In this document: positions 32,748 through 44,694 of the stretch, in pieces
How the letters are laid out: every line of letters starts with the position of its first letter
How positions within the stretch are numbered: position 1 is the first letter of the stretch
Source: Siderastrea radians
Lineage: Eukaryota; Cnidaria; Anthozoa; Scleractinia; Rhizangiidae
Direction of reading: 5' to 3'
DNA: 64,000 bases
Assembly: GCA_964017195.1 (NCBI GenBank)
Contig: OZ024892.1
Coordinates: forward strand, 5,036,866-5,100,865
Notes under the pieces: generated by a model
Seen by the model: the letters and a program-made list of their open reading frames with translations, nothing else
What the model was told of the DNA's origin: nothing
Database searches by the model: none
Translations under genes and position numbers: made by a program

Positions 32748-34217
32748 TTATGCAGTCAATTAGTCTCCTACGCAGCCGTTCTTGGAGTTGTAACGCAACA
32801 CTCCTCCGTACTAAACTTAGTGGCTGGAGGGGGATGGAGGATGTACTTATAGAGGATGTACTCCTGGAAAATAAACTTCTGAAGGATGTTCTCCTGGAGG
32901 ATGTACTTCTAAGCGGTGTACTCCTAAAGGATGTACTTGTGGAGGACGTACTTCCGAAGAATGTACTCCTGCAGGATGTACAATTAACGGATGTTATCCT
33001 AAAGGATGTACTTCTGGAGGATGTTCTTCTAAAGGATGTATTCCTGGAGGATATACCTCTAAGGGACGTACTCCTAAAGGATATCCTTCTTGAGGATTAC
33101 TTCTGGTGGATGTTCTTCTGGAGGATGTACTTCTAAGGGATGTACTCATAAAGGATGTACTTCTAAAGGATGTGATCCTGGAGGATGTACGTCTAGAGAA
33201 TGTTTCCTGGAGAATGTACTTCTAAGGGACGACTCCTAAAGGGTGTGCTTCTGGAAGATGTACTTCAGGAAGGTGTACTTCTTAGGGATGTACTTTTAGA
33301 GTAATGAACTTCTGGAGGATGTACTTCTGGTGGATGTTCTTCTGAAGGATGTACTACTGGAGGATGTACTTTTAAGGGATGTACTCCTAAAGGTTGCAAT
33401 TCTTGAGCGTGTACGTCTAAAGGACGTACTTCTGAAGGTGTACTCCTGTAGGATGTTCGTCTAAGGGATGTTCTCCTGGAGGATGTACCTCTAAGGGATG
33501 TACTCCTAAAGGATGTACTTCCGGGGATGTGTTTCTGGAGAAAATACTTCTAATTCTTTGAGGATTACTTCTGGTGGTGTCTGGAGGATGTACTTCTAAG
33601 AAATTTACTCCTAAAGGATGTACTTGTGAAGGATGTGGTCCTGGAGGATGTACGTCTGGAGATGTACTTCTGGAGGATGTACTTCTAAGGGATGTACGAC
33701 TAAAGGATGTACTTCCCGAGGATGTACTTCTAAAGGATGTACTCCTGCAGGATGTTCTTCTTAGGGATGTACTCCAAAAGGGTGTACTCCTAAAGGATGT
33801 ACCTCTGGAAGATGTTATTCTAAGGGATGTACTCCGAAAGGCTCTACGTCTGGAGTGATGTACTTCTGGACGATGTAATTCTGGTGGATGTACTTCTGAA
33901 GGATGTACTACTGGAGGATATAATTCTAAGAGATGAACTTCAAAGGAATGTACTCCTAGAGGATGTACCCCTAAAGGATGTATTTCTGGAGGATGTACTT
34001 CTAATAAGGAATGCACTCCTAAAGGTTGTACTTCTTGAGCATGTACTTCTGGAGGATGTAATTCAGAAGGATTTTACTCCTGGAGGATGTACCTCTAAGG
34101 GATGTACGCCTAAGGGATGTACTTTTGAGGGATGTACACCTAAAGGATGTACTTCTAAATGATGACCATCTGAGGAATGTACTCCTGGAGGATGTACTTT
34201 TAAGGGATATACAAAAA
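32748..34217. repeat. Minisatellite array 2 (15-bp unit)
   Basis: Same lead-in and unit as array 1. Here the lead-in has an ATG (32750) opening a 128-codon frame (MQSISLLRSRSWS.. then DVLLE/DVLLK repeats), and other frames of 94-199 codons are open on both strands. The array lies between the minus PAN exon (32138) and the plus PAN gene (34950), so it occupies the region between two divergent genes. It has no large insertion. Confidence 0.9.
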
Positions 34218-34949
34218 GACCCATATCAAGGTGATAATTTCTTTGAAAAGCCGGGCAGGTGTTCATTAAAAATGCATCTTCTATTAGCAAAGAAAAAAGA
34301 GCCAAAGACCATAGAGTATTTATTTTTCATTCCAATGTATACTGTTATAGTAATCGGTATCTTCTAATAACTGTTGTGAAACGTAAATAGTACTAATCAA
34401 TTAAACTTACTACAACGGCACCCTAAAAACCGTAATTTCTCGAAAAGGATGTCATAGAACCTTACCTCCCCTGACTGTGAACAATATAATAGAGTTCTTC
34501 TAAGTTTTGACTAATTAGACTTACAGATAACAATCTACTTTTAATTTATATAAAATTCATGTTATTCATGAAATTTTAAATGGAAGTTATAAAGGCGTTG
34601 CATATCGACTAAAATCAGTATGTTGGTTTGGTGTGGGGGGATTTTTTTGAGCCGGAGAATAAGGAAGGGAAAAGTACACATGTGTGGCTATTTTTATCTA
34701 TGGCATAGCTTTTGACAGACTTATTAATAAGGCTGTCGACTACAGTTTCGAGTTATTTAAATATTTAATCATGTTAATCATTTTCAATAGGCCATGTTAG
34801 TAGAGCCAGTATCAGTAGAGACGTTTGTGATCTCACGAATTCTTTATTGAACGGGCAAGTTTATAAACAATTGATTCTTGGATATAGTCTTGCGAAAGCC
34901 GATAATTTGGGTTATCTTCGAATTCGCAACAGTGTCAAGAAATCGATAA
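34218..34949. repeat. Right block of module 2 and 5' flank of the PAN gene
   Basis: Homologous to 7098-7491 joined to 29898-30149, and to 42000-43030. It includes the presumed promoter and 5' UTR of the plus-strand PAN gene. No large insertion is seen, so it shows the uninterrupted state of module 1. Confidence 0.8.
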
Positions 34950-35298
34950 ATGGCGCTTAAGCAATTGTTAGCCTTAATTCTGCTGGTAAATATTTGGCGC
35001 AAAGCAGTTTTCGGAGCGGATTCGACATCTCAGCAGTTTCTGACGAGTTCTGTGCCTCTCTCTATAACGTACCACAATAAGTATTTCCCCGGCCACGTTA
35101 TGCAAAGACTTCATCTAGATGATTGGTTACAATGTCTTTCTGCTTGTACAAGCACGGAAGATTGCATTTCTTACAACTTCGACAAGAAATTGGGAACATG
35201 CGAACTTAACAGCCACGGAATAGCTGGACTAGGATGGAATTGCCAGGAGGAAAAATCGCTACTGTTCTCTCAAGGTTTGGTTTTTCATCAAATAAGAG
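34950..35298 (+). CDS. Secreted PAN-TSP1 protein, exon 1 (copy 2)
   Basis: ATG 34950 opens a signal peptide (MALKQLLALILLVNIWRKAVFGA) followed by a PAN/apple domain: MQRLHLDDWLQCLSACTS, EDCISYNFDKK, TCELNSHGIAGLGWNC. Its Cys spacing is typical of PAN_1. The exon ends at 35298 with donor AGAG|GTGAGC in phase 1. Joined to the exon at 38402-38568 it reads on without a stop (R-G to E-T-V-A-S-Y-W). PAN domains bind proteins or sugars; the product should be extracellular. This is the best preserved plus-strand copy. Confidence 0.85.
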
Positions 35299-35324
35299 GT
35301 GAGCAAGAAATTTCTTTTGGTTAA

Positions 35325-35842
35325 AGTGGTACTACAAACAAAAAAAATTCATTTTTTAACTTCCTTCGGATTTCGAAGCTATGTTTACTAAACACCCCCC
35401 AAGCGAAATTTTACGCCTTAATTTTGAGCAGAAGACCGTTGATTTAAACTGCAATTTTCCGTTTTAATGCTCCGCCATTATTACAGCAGAAAGGATACAA
35501 TCATATGACGTCATTCACTCAAGAGCTGTAGAATGCAGTGTGTGAACACAGCTTACAAATTACTGAAAAAACGAATCTGAGAGTCTGAAAGCTCAAAACT
35601 CCCGTGCTGCATACTAAATAAGGCACTTTCACACGCGTTGCATTCTAAGGATTTTGAGTGAATGACGTCATTATGTTCTTTCTGGTGTAATAATGGCGGA
35701 CTATTAAATCGGAAAATTGCAGTTTAAATAAACAGTCTGCTTCTCGAAATTAAGACTTAAAAATTCGCTTGGGGGTGTTTAGTAAACAAAGTTTCGAAAT
35801 CCGAAGAAAAATAGAAGTGATTTGTTGATCGTAGTACCACCT
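35325..35842. mobile_element. TTAA MITE in the first intron of the copy 2 PAN gene
   Basis: Termini AGTGGTACTAC and the complement GTAGTACCACCT are bounded by TTAA (35321-35324 and 35843-35846). Arms of about 170 bp (with TGACGTCA in each) fold on each other around an asymmetric centre. PAN copies 1 and 3 have the empty site (TTTAAAGAG at about 30522 and 43391), which dates the insertion after the duplication. Confidence 0.8.
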
Positions 35843-37277
35843 TTAAGAGCTGAACAACAATATAACCACATCTTGCATCTGATTTTCGAACGGCAAAAAA
35901 ATTGTTCCGCAATATTGTTTTGCAGGCACGATTACAAAAATAGGACAGGAAGTTAGTTTCTGCGAAGTCTTAAATTATTGACGTAAAGAAACGGGAAGTC
36001 GAAAACCGTGGACTGTAAAATAAAACACATTGCGTGCAGGCCAAACAACACTTCAATGACCGTCAGTTAACTAAACAAATAAGTGGAGTTTTGTCTTCCG
36101 GAGACTCACTTAATGTTGATATTTGTTATGCCAAAATTGATATTTCTAACAAGGCACCTCGAAGAATTTGAATCTCGCAGGTGCATAAATAATTGGAAAA
36201 TCAAAAACTGATGAAGTTTGTTTTTAGGAAAACTGAAATAACAAGGGTGTTGGATTACGTTGTGGTTTACGATTTTACAGTTTTTGAGTCGCAAATTTTG
36301 AAACTCGTGTCTTTATAGAAAAAAATAACACGGTTAAGTTCCGTGGGGCATGATGGTGTAATTTCGCCAGCCTTTGAAAAAATTGCAAGACAAATTATTC
36401 CGAATCATGTGATTGCTGGTACTACTTTTGTGCTTTTGTTGCGTTTGCCCGAGCTTGGTTTGCATATTCAGCTTTTGTAACTGTCAATCATATTTAATTC
36501 CACTGTTTTGTCCTGCTAATTTGACCCCACCTGGACTGCCAATTTCAATTTTTGCCTCATCATTTTGACGTTATTGTACTGTTTGCTATTAGCCTTAACC
36601 TCAGCCGGTAAGTGAGTGCTACAAATTTTGGAATCTTTCCGCCGAGTCTTAAAGAAATCCTCAATAAAATGTAAATGTTTAAAATTAGAACCGTCCTAAA
36701 GTTTTAGCGTATTTTATCAAATTAACATATCATTCGTCCTTCCTAATTTTTTAGATCCCTCAGGTCTGCATACAAATGACTGAATGAATAGGATTGCGTT
36801 GAGGTTTCCGAGTTTTTTTGAACAAATTGAAAAATTCTGTACCAAAACCTCGGGTATAGAAACTCAAAGAAAGCAATATTGTTGATGATAGCGCTGTCAG
36901 AAACAAATAATATTAAAATTAAAACGCTTTGTTTTCTTTTAGTTAAACGGTATCAAAAAAACTAGCTTTTGCACTTTTTAGGTCACCCTTTTTTTGTATT
37001 TGTCCATTACATTTCGTTTACATAAATTGATATATTTCTCATAGATTTGCGCAAATATAACAACCAATTAGTGTTTGAATTATCCAAAAAAAACGCTATT
37101 ATAATGAGTCAAGTCATATTACTGGAGACGGCTGCTGGATGAGAGAAATCGACACTCTTAAAGAAAAGGACATTTTGTTTCAAATGTGTTCTTTTTTTGC
37201 ATTAAACCTGATAAATCAACCAAAATCAGTCTCAAACGAGTAAGATTTGTCATGATCAACGATTTTCGATAGTTTAG

Positions 37278-37892
37278 TTAACTCTTTTCCGTCAAGAGTT
37301 GTATTTTCCCGACGTCGAAGTCGGGAACCATTCAGCCACTTGTGACGTCATCATTTTTGACGTCACCAGATTGTTTTGATAAGCAGCTAGCACAGCAAGG
37401 ACAGATCCATCCATACGTGTGTCCATTTTGAATATCGACCAAATCCTGGCAGAGCTATACCAGAAAAACGTGTCCAATTTTGGCTGCAAAGTTGGTGGTA
37501 AAATAGGCCAAGTCACCTAGTTGATCAATGTTCCATTTCCAGGTTTTTAGAAGGACTGAGGCCAAAACTTTTCCAGTGGATAGAAAGGTGATAAAGGGTA
37601 GAAGATAAAGAGAAAAGAAAGGGAGAGAAAAAGGAAAGCAAAAGAAGCGAGAAAAAATTAGAAATGAATCAGCAAAAAAAAAAAAAAAAGTCCAAATTTT
37701 GGCTTATGTGCATGCCTGAAACCAAAATAATGTACAATTTTCAACAGAAGCTGGCTCAAAATTGAGCTAAAATGTAAGAAAACGCTTTTGTAGCAAAGTT
37801 TAGTGGCATTTGGTACCATAGCACTTCTAAAACCGCTTAAGCGGTAAAAAATGCGTTTTTCTAAGGGAAAAACGCTGACGGTAAAGAGTTAA
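37278..37892. mobile_element. TTAA MITE with TTAACTCTTTNCCGTCA termini in the PAN intron
   Basis: The left end TTAACTCTTTTCCGTCA and the right end (complement of TGACGGTAAAGAGTTAA) form inverted termini. The paralogous intron in copy 3 (near 45300) lacks this segment and about 120 bp before it. There is an A-run at 37673-37689. No coding capacity. Confidence 0.65.
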
Positions 37893-38401
37893 TGGTTTCC
37901 CACTCTAATCTATCAGCTCATAATCCTGATCATGATTAGCTACAGTGTTATGTTGTGCCACGCCCGATGCAAAAAAAAAAAACAAACAAACAAACTCTTT
38001 GTACCATGAGACAGAGGAATCAAATAAATGAATAAATAAATAAATAACCTTGTCAAAATTAAAAAATAAAAAGGTCGGTGAATAAACATTGTATGTCGCT
38101 GAGCCCTTTTATCCTGCCTTTTGATATATTTCTTTTTTTAATAGTTCCCTCTCACGTCACTCAGGCGTAAGAAATTACATCTTCAGAAGCTATTTCAGCG
38201 AACCTAGCAATAATTCATTTCCCTCACACTTATGAAATGTTTGGTTCATGACGTCACGACTGACGTCACCGAATGACACGCAACTCTTTCTCGGGGGCCC
38301 TTACGAGCGCTTTGCTCATGGGTGGGAGATTGGAGAGGAACGAATGTCTAGACAATAGGCTTCTTTCTTACAAGTCCTCTTACTTGCGATTTTTGTAACA
38401 G

Positions 38402-38568
38402 AAACAGTTGCAAGCTACTGGTCGCAGTGGCAATCGTGGAGCCCCTGCTCAACAGCAAGTGGCAACAGAGTAAAAAGACGCAAGCGTGTTTGTATTGGTT
38501 CTAACTATGGTGGATGCAGCGGGCCAGAGATGGAAGAAGTTGAGTGTGGCAAAGGAGGCGTCGGTTAA
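38402..38568 (+). CDS. Secreted PAN-TSP1 protein, exon 2: thrombospondin type-1 repeat
   Basis: The acceptor TTTTTGTAACAG precedes 38402. The frame completes the phase-1 codon from 35298 and reads ETVASYWSQWQSWSPCSTAS, then RKRVC, YGGCSGPEMEEVEC, ending TAA at 38566. The W-x-x-W-x-x-W motif is C-mannosylation-competent in TSP1 domains. Only four of six Cys are present. A possible donor (GTCG|GTTAAG at 38563/38564, phase 1) sits where the minus paralog splices to a third exon, but I found no matching chitin-binding exon downstream. If unspliced, the protein is 171 residues. Confidence 0.75.
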
Positions 38569-39618
38569 GTTCAAGAAAAGGACAAGCAGGTTTAAAGCAG
38601 GTTTAAGCTTGCTCATGCAAGATTAACGGCTATTTACACCCGCATTTTGTCAGTAGCTGATAAACGCATATTTTTGAAATGATTTTGTCCTAAATTTTGT
38701 TCGTGGCTTTTAAATTATAATTTAACTGTCTGTACCTTGATATCGAGACCGAAAGTTTTAGATAAATAGAGATCTGTAATAACCTGTGAGACCTTTAATC
38801 CTGGATTAAAATATTGAAAACACAATAAGCACTTCAAGAAGGCGTTGCTATACATTTTCTTCTCCTAATTTAACACTTTAGGAGTTGATCTGAGGACTCA
38901 AAAGTTAGAAACACCCTGCGTAGCAAGGTAACAAGTACCGCAGGAATGTACTACTCGGTAGCTTTTATTTGACCGGTAGTGATACCTGAGGATTGAACTG
39001 ACAACAGACCTGCGCAGTACATAATAGGCATCACCAGAGCCAAGTACTACCCAGTTGCAATGTAATTATTCTAGGTAAATATATAATTTACCAAAGCCGC
39101 TCTTTAAACATAAAACCCACTCTAACACTGTTGAAAGCATAACTGTAAAGCCAAACTAAAACCAAATTATTCACGCTTCAAGTGACGTCGTTCGAACTCA
39201 TGCATCTCCGGCCAACGAGATCCTCCAACAAATACTCGGTCTAACTAGGACGGTTGCTTTACACTTCCGAACATCTCTATGCGGACACCTTCCGATAAAA
39301 TTAACAAGTACTTCTTCGTGATACGACAATTCCTAATATATAAATTTAGCCAACGCTAAAAGCGGAGCTCCCAAGGAATAAGCTGGTGTTCGTTTCCCAA
39401 AAATAGCCCTGAAACTTTTCGGTCCCAAATATATTTCGGGGCTTTTCCTGGCTCGTTCTCGAACCAAAATTGTTTCATTAAAAGCGCAGAAGTGTTCTGA
39501 ATTGTCCTGCAATATTTTGGGGATCTGTTCTGTGAAGCCGAGCTCGAAAGGTCATTCTAGAGGCTGAGCACCGCTTGATTTGATGTTTTTCGGCCATCAA
39601 ACTAAATTAACACATATC

Positions 39619-40486
39619 TTATTACATGAAATTTTCGTGACACCTTTATTTCGCGACTTTGAGGTGCACATGTTTCGCGACACGTTAATTTCGCGATTTT
39701 GCCAAAATTTTTTGTTTTGAATCACTTTAATTTCGCGTTTTTGAGTAAGACACAAGTTTTTTTCCTTGGCAATGTTCTAACATGTTCTTGAATTAAACAA
39801 AACGACTTTATCAAAGGCACAATAACATCAAATTTAACAAAAACGCAACGGCGGGACTATTTGTCAACAGTAACAAAAAAGCAGTTCTCACAATGTCCAC
39901 AAGCAGTTCATGATTGTACGTGAATTATTGGTCTGGAGTCAAATGACCGCAACATCCGTTTACATTGAAAATTCCTTCCCACGGAAAAAATGACGCCGCT
40001 CAGTAACATAATGCAGTTTAGAAACATATATACAAGTGTCACGAGTCATTCGTGTAAATGTCTTGATATTAGGATCAACAGGCGGTAATACTTCTCTTCC
40101 AGTTAGTACACCCTTTATTCCCGCTTTCACCCATCCTTTTAAGACATGGACCCTCCCCTGTGCGCTGGTGAAAAAGTTATTCATTTCCACCAACCAAGTT
40201 TGCATGAATTGGTTTCAAAACCGATAGCTTACGTTCGACATTCACATCTTCAAAGTTAACTCTATTATCCACTTGCTTTTGGACGTCTGCCGAATACCAC
40301 GTTGTTCTTGCAAAAGTTCTTGCAATAAACGCATTCTTTCTTGTTTACTGATATAATATCAGTCAGTTAATTTTCAGTTTATGTTATGTTCGCGAAACTT
40401 ATTGTTCGCGTCACTTTAATTTCGCGTTTTTTTTTAAACCGTGAAATTCGCGAAATTAACGGGTCGCGAAAATTTCATGCTATAAG
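39619..40486. mobile_element. MITE with CATGAAATTTTCG termini
   Basis: The left TTATTACATGAAATTTTCGTG and right (complement) TTATAGCATGAAATTTTCGC form inverted termini, followed by repeated TTTATTTCGCG motifs on both sides (39645-39740 and 40380-40470). Small ORFs inside (40036-40227, 40205-39960) match no family I know. Confidence 0.65.
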
Positions 40487-40489
40487 GTA

Positions 40490-41999
40490 TTTTACTCGCG
40501 AGCCGTCTTTCTTGGTGTTTGCAATGTTTCCATATCCTTTCATTTTAATGTCAATGCTTGTCTGACAAATCTCCTTAGATTACTGACTGTTCGTTTGAAT
40601 GAACTTGAAACGGCGCTCATTTACAACAACAAAGTATAACTTACTTTGAAGTAAATGGGTCATCTTTTTGGGTTTTCACCGTGTTCGGATGTTAACAAAT
40701 AACACGAACTGGCAATATTAGACAAGTCTAGAAAACTGCTTCGCTTATAGTTACTTAAATAACTTTTATATTTGGTTCCCTAACGATTGAAAACAAACAA
40801 ACAAACAAACAAACAAACACCAAACATGCTAAAATTACAGTAAATTTGGGCGCTTTGGGGAACGCGCAAAACTGTTTTCGAGAGCTTTTCAGATAAAATA
40901 ATTTGAAACCGACAACTGCTTTGCTTAAAAGATTATTAGTATTGAAAACCTCTAAGACAAGAAAATCGACAATTGCACGCAGATGGACCCGACAATCAAA
41001 ATTGAAAACAATTATTCGCCGACATCTCACCAACCGTGATTTGACCGTAGGGTTATGAATATAGAAACGGAAAATAATGGACAGAGAAATCATTTTTGAA
41101 AAAAATTAGCTTATTCGATACCCGTAAGTCTACACTTAAATGCAATTCGCGTTACACTTCCTGCATCGTGATGGCAAAATATTCAAGACTACATCTGTCT
41201 CATATCTATCTAAGTGCATTTTCTAATAACTTTTTTTAAAGTCAACACTGACATAAATAAAAAGTAAATTTCCATTTCAAAACGTAATTTCTTTGACCGA
41301 AATGCTCAAAATCATGTGCCTTATAAAACCCTTTAAAAACTTCACTTACTCAGTTGTGTTTTAGAACAGGACAAGCTCTCCGCCGTGTAGAAAAGAAAGG
41401 TGAATTCTTTTGAAGGCAACTTTCATAACTTGAACTTGTCGCCTTGGACCACCACTATTATTTTGGACTTTTTCTTTCCATTTATAGATATTAGATGCTT
41501 TTTCTCAAGTTTCAGTAAAACTTCAGTACTGTCGAGCAATCGTTTTGCTAAATAAAGGTTTTTAAAGAAACCTCTTTTTCAAAAGCGACGATGGTCGTGC
41601 GATTTCCAGCCGAGAAAACGCCGGTCGCCAGAAATGCACCGCGCTATTTCCCGCATTGTCCACCTCCCGTCGGGTTGCCTTGGGGCTCCCCTCCCCTCCC
41701 CCAGAGTCTGCACGGGCGGGGCACATACGCTGACGTTAGAACCAAAATTTTCCGGTTAGATAGGTTACCAGATTTGTTTACCCGTGGTGCTCCGGGAGCT
41801 CCGCTATTAGGGAGAGGTCACGTGGTAACCCAGAGAGCCCCAAAACTCCTACACTTTACCTTTAAAACGGACACCTTCATTATAAGGTTACCTCTATAAC
41901 GCAGATCATCCCTGTTCCCTTGGTGACCACCTTAAAGTAGCTCGACCGACGATGTCAGGGTGATCTTTTGCATTCACGAGTGCTCTATTAAATTTACAT
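40490..41999. other. No gene recognised
   Basis: It contains (CAAA)n at about 40793-40818. The 102-codon frame at 41591 is Pro/Arg-rich and lies in locally GC-rich sequence without a known domain. No minisatellite is present, unlike the position left of the other right blocks. Confidence 0.4.
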
Positions 42000-43035
42000 A
42001 GAAACCCATATCAAGGTGATATTTTCTTTGAGAAGCCGAGAAGATGTTCATTAAAAATGCATCTCTTATTGATAAAGAAAAGAGAGCCAAAGACCATAGA
42101 GTATTTATTTTTCATTGCAAGGTATACTGTTGTAGTAATCGGTACTTTCTTATAAGTGTTGTCAAAAGTAAATCATAGTAATTATCAAACTTACCAACAG
42201 TACCCTAAAAACCGTAATTTCTCCGAAAGGATATCGTAGAACCTTACCTAACCCTGACTGTGAATAATATAATGAACGAGTTTCTCTTAGTTTTGACTTA
42301 TTAGGCTTACACATAACAATCTGTTTTTAATTTACATACAATTCATGAAATCTGAAGTGGAAAGTAGGCCCTTTTCAAACGTCGTGCTATTACCGTGCCG
42401 AACTCAATTGACTGTAGCGCGACTGTAGCACGACTTGGTTTCAGACGTCGAATCTGATTCAGTCAAATAAAACAACTGTTCCCAAACACAAAACATGACA
42501 GAGAAAACCGGTTTAGCCAACTTTTTAAATGTATTGTAATGTATAAATAATTTCTGACCTGAGTTCAGCACGGCAGCAGAACGACGATTGAAACGGACCT
42601 CATAAAGGCGTTGCATATCAACTTAAATCAGTATGTTCGTCTGGTCAGGGGGGAATACCTTTTTAAGCCGGAGAATAAGGAAGGGAAAAGTATACATCTG
42701 TAGCTATTTTTATGTATGGTATAGATCATGACAGACTCATCAATAAGGCTCTTGACTACATTTTAGAGCTCTTTAAATATTTAGTCATGTTAATCATTTT
42801 CCAAAGGTCGTATCAGTAAGGCCAGCATAAAAGACAACAGGACTGTTCACGAAGCGTTTGTGATCTCACGAATTTTTTATTGAACGGGCAAGTTTATAGA
42901 CAATCGAGTCTTAAAAGTGTTCTTGTGAAAGCCGATAATTTGCGTTATCTTGGCGACAGTGTCAAGAGATAAATGACGCTTAAGCAAATGTTCTTCAGTC
43001 TTTAAAATCCAACGGTTTCTCAGTTTCAGTGGAAG
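42000..43035. repeat. Right block of a third module, without an array
   Basis: Homologous to 34218-34949. A ~235-bp MITE is inserted at about 42367-42602, with inverted ends TTTTCAAACGTCGTGCT / complement of AGAACGACGATTGAAA. To the left, homology stops abruptly at about 42000 and no array is seen. Confidence 0.75.
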
Positions 43036-43369
43036 ATGATGGCCTTCATTCTGCTCGTAACTGTTTTGTGCAAAGCAATTCTTGGAGCAGATTCGGCATT
43101 TCAGCAGTTTCTGGCGAGTTCTGTCCCTCTCTCCATAACGTACCACAATAAGTATTTGCCCGGTCACGTTATGCAAAGACTTCACCTAGATGATTGGTTA
43201 CAATGTCTTTCTGCTTGTACAAGCACGGAAGATTGCATTTCTTACAACTTCGACAAGAAGTTGGAAACATGCGAACCTAACAGCGATGGAATAGCTGGAC
43301 TAGGATGGAATTGCCAGGAGGAAAAATCGCTACTGTTCTCTCAAGGTTTGGTTTTTCATCAAATAAGAG
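43036..43369 (+). CDS. PAN/apple-domain exon, copy 3
   Basis: ATG 43036 (second ATG 43039) encodes a signal peptide (MMAFILLVTVLCKAILGAD) and a complete PAN domain (WLQCLSACTS, EDCISYNF, TCEPNSDGIAGLGWNC). The donor AGAG|GTGAGC follows exon end 43369 in phase 1. The downstream TSP1 exon present in copy 2 is deleted here (see 45730). Without splicing it would read 27 more codons into the intron. It could be a secreted single-domain protein or a gene in decay. Confidence 0.65.
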
Positions 43370-43797
43370 GTGAGCAAGAAATGCTTTTGTTTAAAGAGCT
43401 GAACAACACGAAAATAATATATAACCACATCTTGTATCTGATTTACAAATAGCAAACAAAAAATTCTTCTGCAATGTAGTTTTGCTGGCGCGATTTTAAA
43501 AAAAATCAGGGAAGTACGTTTTCAATTTCTTCGAAGTCCTAAATTATTGGCGTAAAGAAGATGGGAAGCTGTAAACGCTGGAATATGAAACACATTGCGT
43601 GCCGGCCACTGGCAAACAACGCTTTAATGAATGTCAGTTAAATAAGCAAATAATTGGAGTTTTGTCTTCCGAAAAAGCGCTTAATGTTGATATTTGTTAT
43701 GTCAAAATCGTTATTTCAAAGAACGACACCTTTAAAATCTATTTTAATTTTGCAGTTGTTTGCATATTAATAGTAAGATCAAAAACTGATGATTGCT

Positions 43798-44190
43798 TCC
43801 ATATGATCGCTACAATTACTGCGATCACCACGATCGCTGAAAAAAGGTTCAGCGATCGTTGCGATCATATGGAAACCACTCCCCAGCGATCGTAGCCATC
43901 GTAGCGACAACGATCGCTGAGATATACTTCAGTTCTATCTCAACGATCGTAGCGGTCGTTGTTATCATATGGAAACCACTCTCCAGAGATTGTAGCGACC
44001 GTTGCGATGAAAATATACCAGAATGCAGTGCGTCGCTGTTTATTCCAGGTCCTTTCCGGCATTTTTTTTTTTCATTCCGTAGCGATAGTAGGGATCATAT
44101 GGAAACCTGCAGTCAAAAGGATCGCTCAACGTTATTGCAGCGATCACAGCGATCATAGCGGTCGCAGCAATCATATGGAAACCAGCCTTT
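43798..44190. repeat. GCGATCGTAGCGATC-rich palindromic repeat insertion
   Basis: Imperfect repeats of CATATGGAAACC with AGCGATCGTAGCGATC units, on both strands. The insertion is absent from the paralogous intron at about 36210. Ends are CCATATGATCGC (left) and GCAATCATATGGAAACC (right), so it behaves as an inverted-repeat element. Confidence 0.65.
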
Positions 44191-44591
44191 AAAGTAAAAT
44201 TGAAATAACAAGGGTGATGGATTACGCTGTGAATTTACGATTTTTTTCATTTCTGAGTTGCAAATTTTCCTTTGCATGTTATCGTTACTTTGGTGTAGAA
44301 CTTTTAGTATTGTCAAACGGTAGTTTCTGATTCACCATGAATGTGGGAACCAAATGCTTAGGTAAAGAAATTTAACAACTGAATTTTACTGGTGTTTTAG
44401 AAAATAATCCTTAAACTTGCAGACTCGTGTCTTTATAACGCTAGGAAAAAAAGACGTCCAAATTACCATGGGGCATGATGGTGTTATTTTGCAAGCCTTA
44501 ATTCAGAGTCATGAGATTGCTTGTACTGTTAAATTTTGTGCTTTTGTTGCGTTTGTCCGAGCTTGGTTTTGCATATTCAGCTGTTGTAACT

Positions 44592-44694
44592 GTCGTAATG
44601 TAGTTGTAATGTAGTTGGCTCGAAGATATTAGCACTTGAGTGCTACACTATAAATTCGAGGGTAAATAAAGTTTATTGATTGATTGATTGATTG
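44592..44694 (+). mobile_element. Short 5'-truncated retroelement tail with (ATTG)n
   Basis: The segment from about GTAATGTAGTTG to AATAAAGTTTATTGATTGATTG interrupts sequence that is continuous in copy 2 (GTAACTGTCAATCATATTT at about 36478). The AATAAAG and simple tandem tail look like the 3' end of a SINE or CR1-like LINE. Confidence 0.55.

Noticed and set aside
33417..34016. 199-codon minus-strand ORF, rich in His, Pro and Ser
   Set aside because: It is one of several open frames forced by the 15-bp unit; there is no homologous domain and other frames are equally open.
41591..41899. 102-codon Pro/Arg-rich ORF
   Set aside because: It has an ATG but no domain or splice evidence, and lies in locally GC-rich sequence that keeps frames open by chance.
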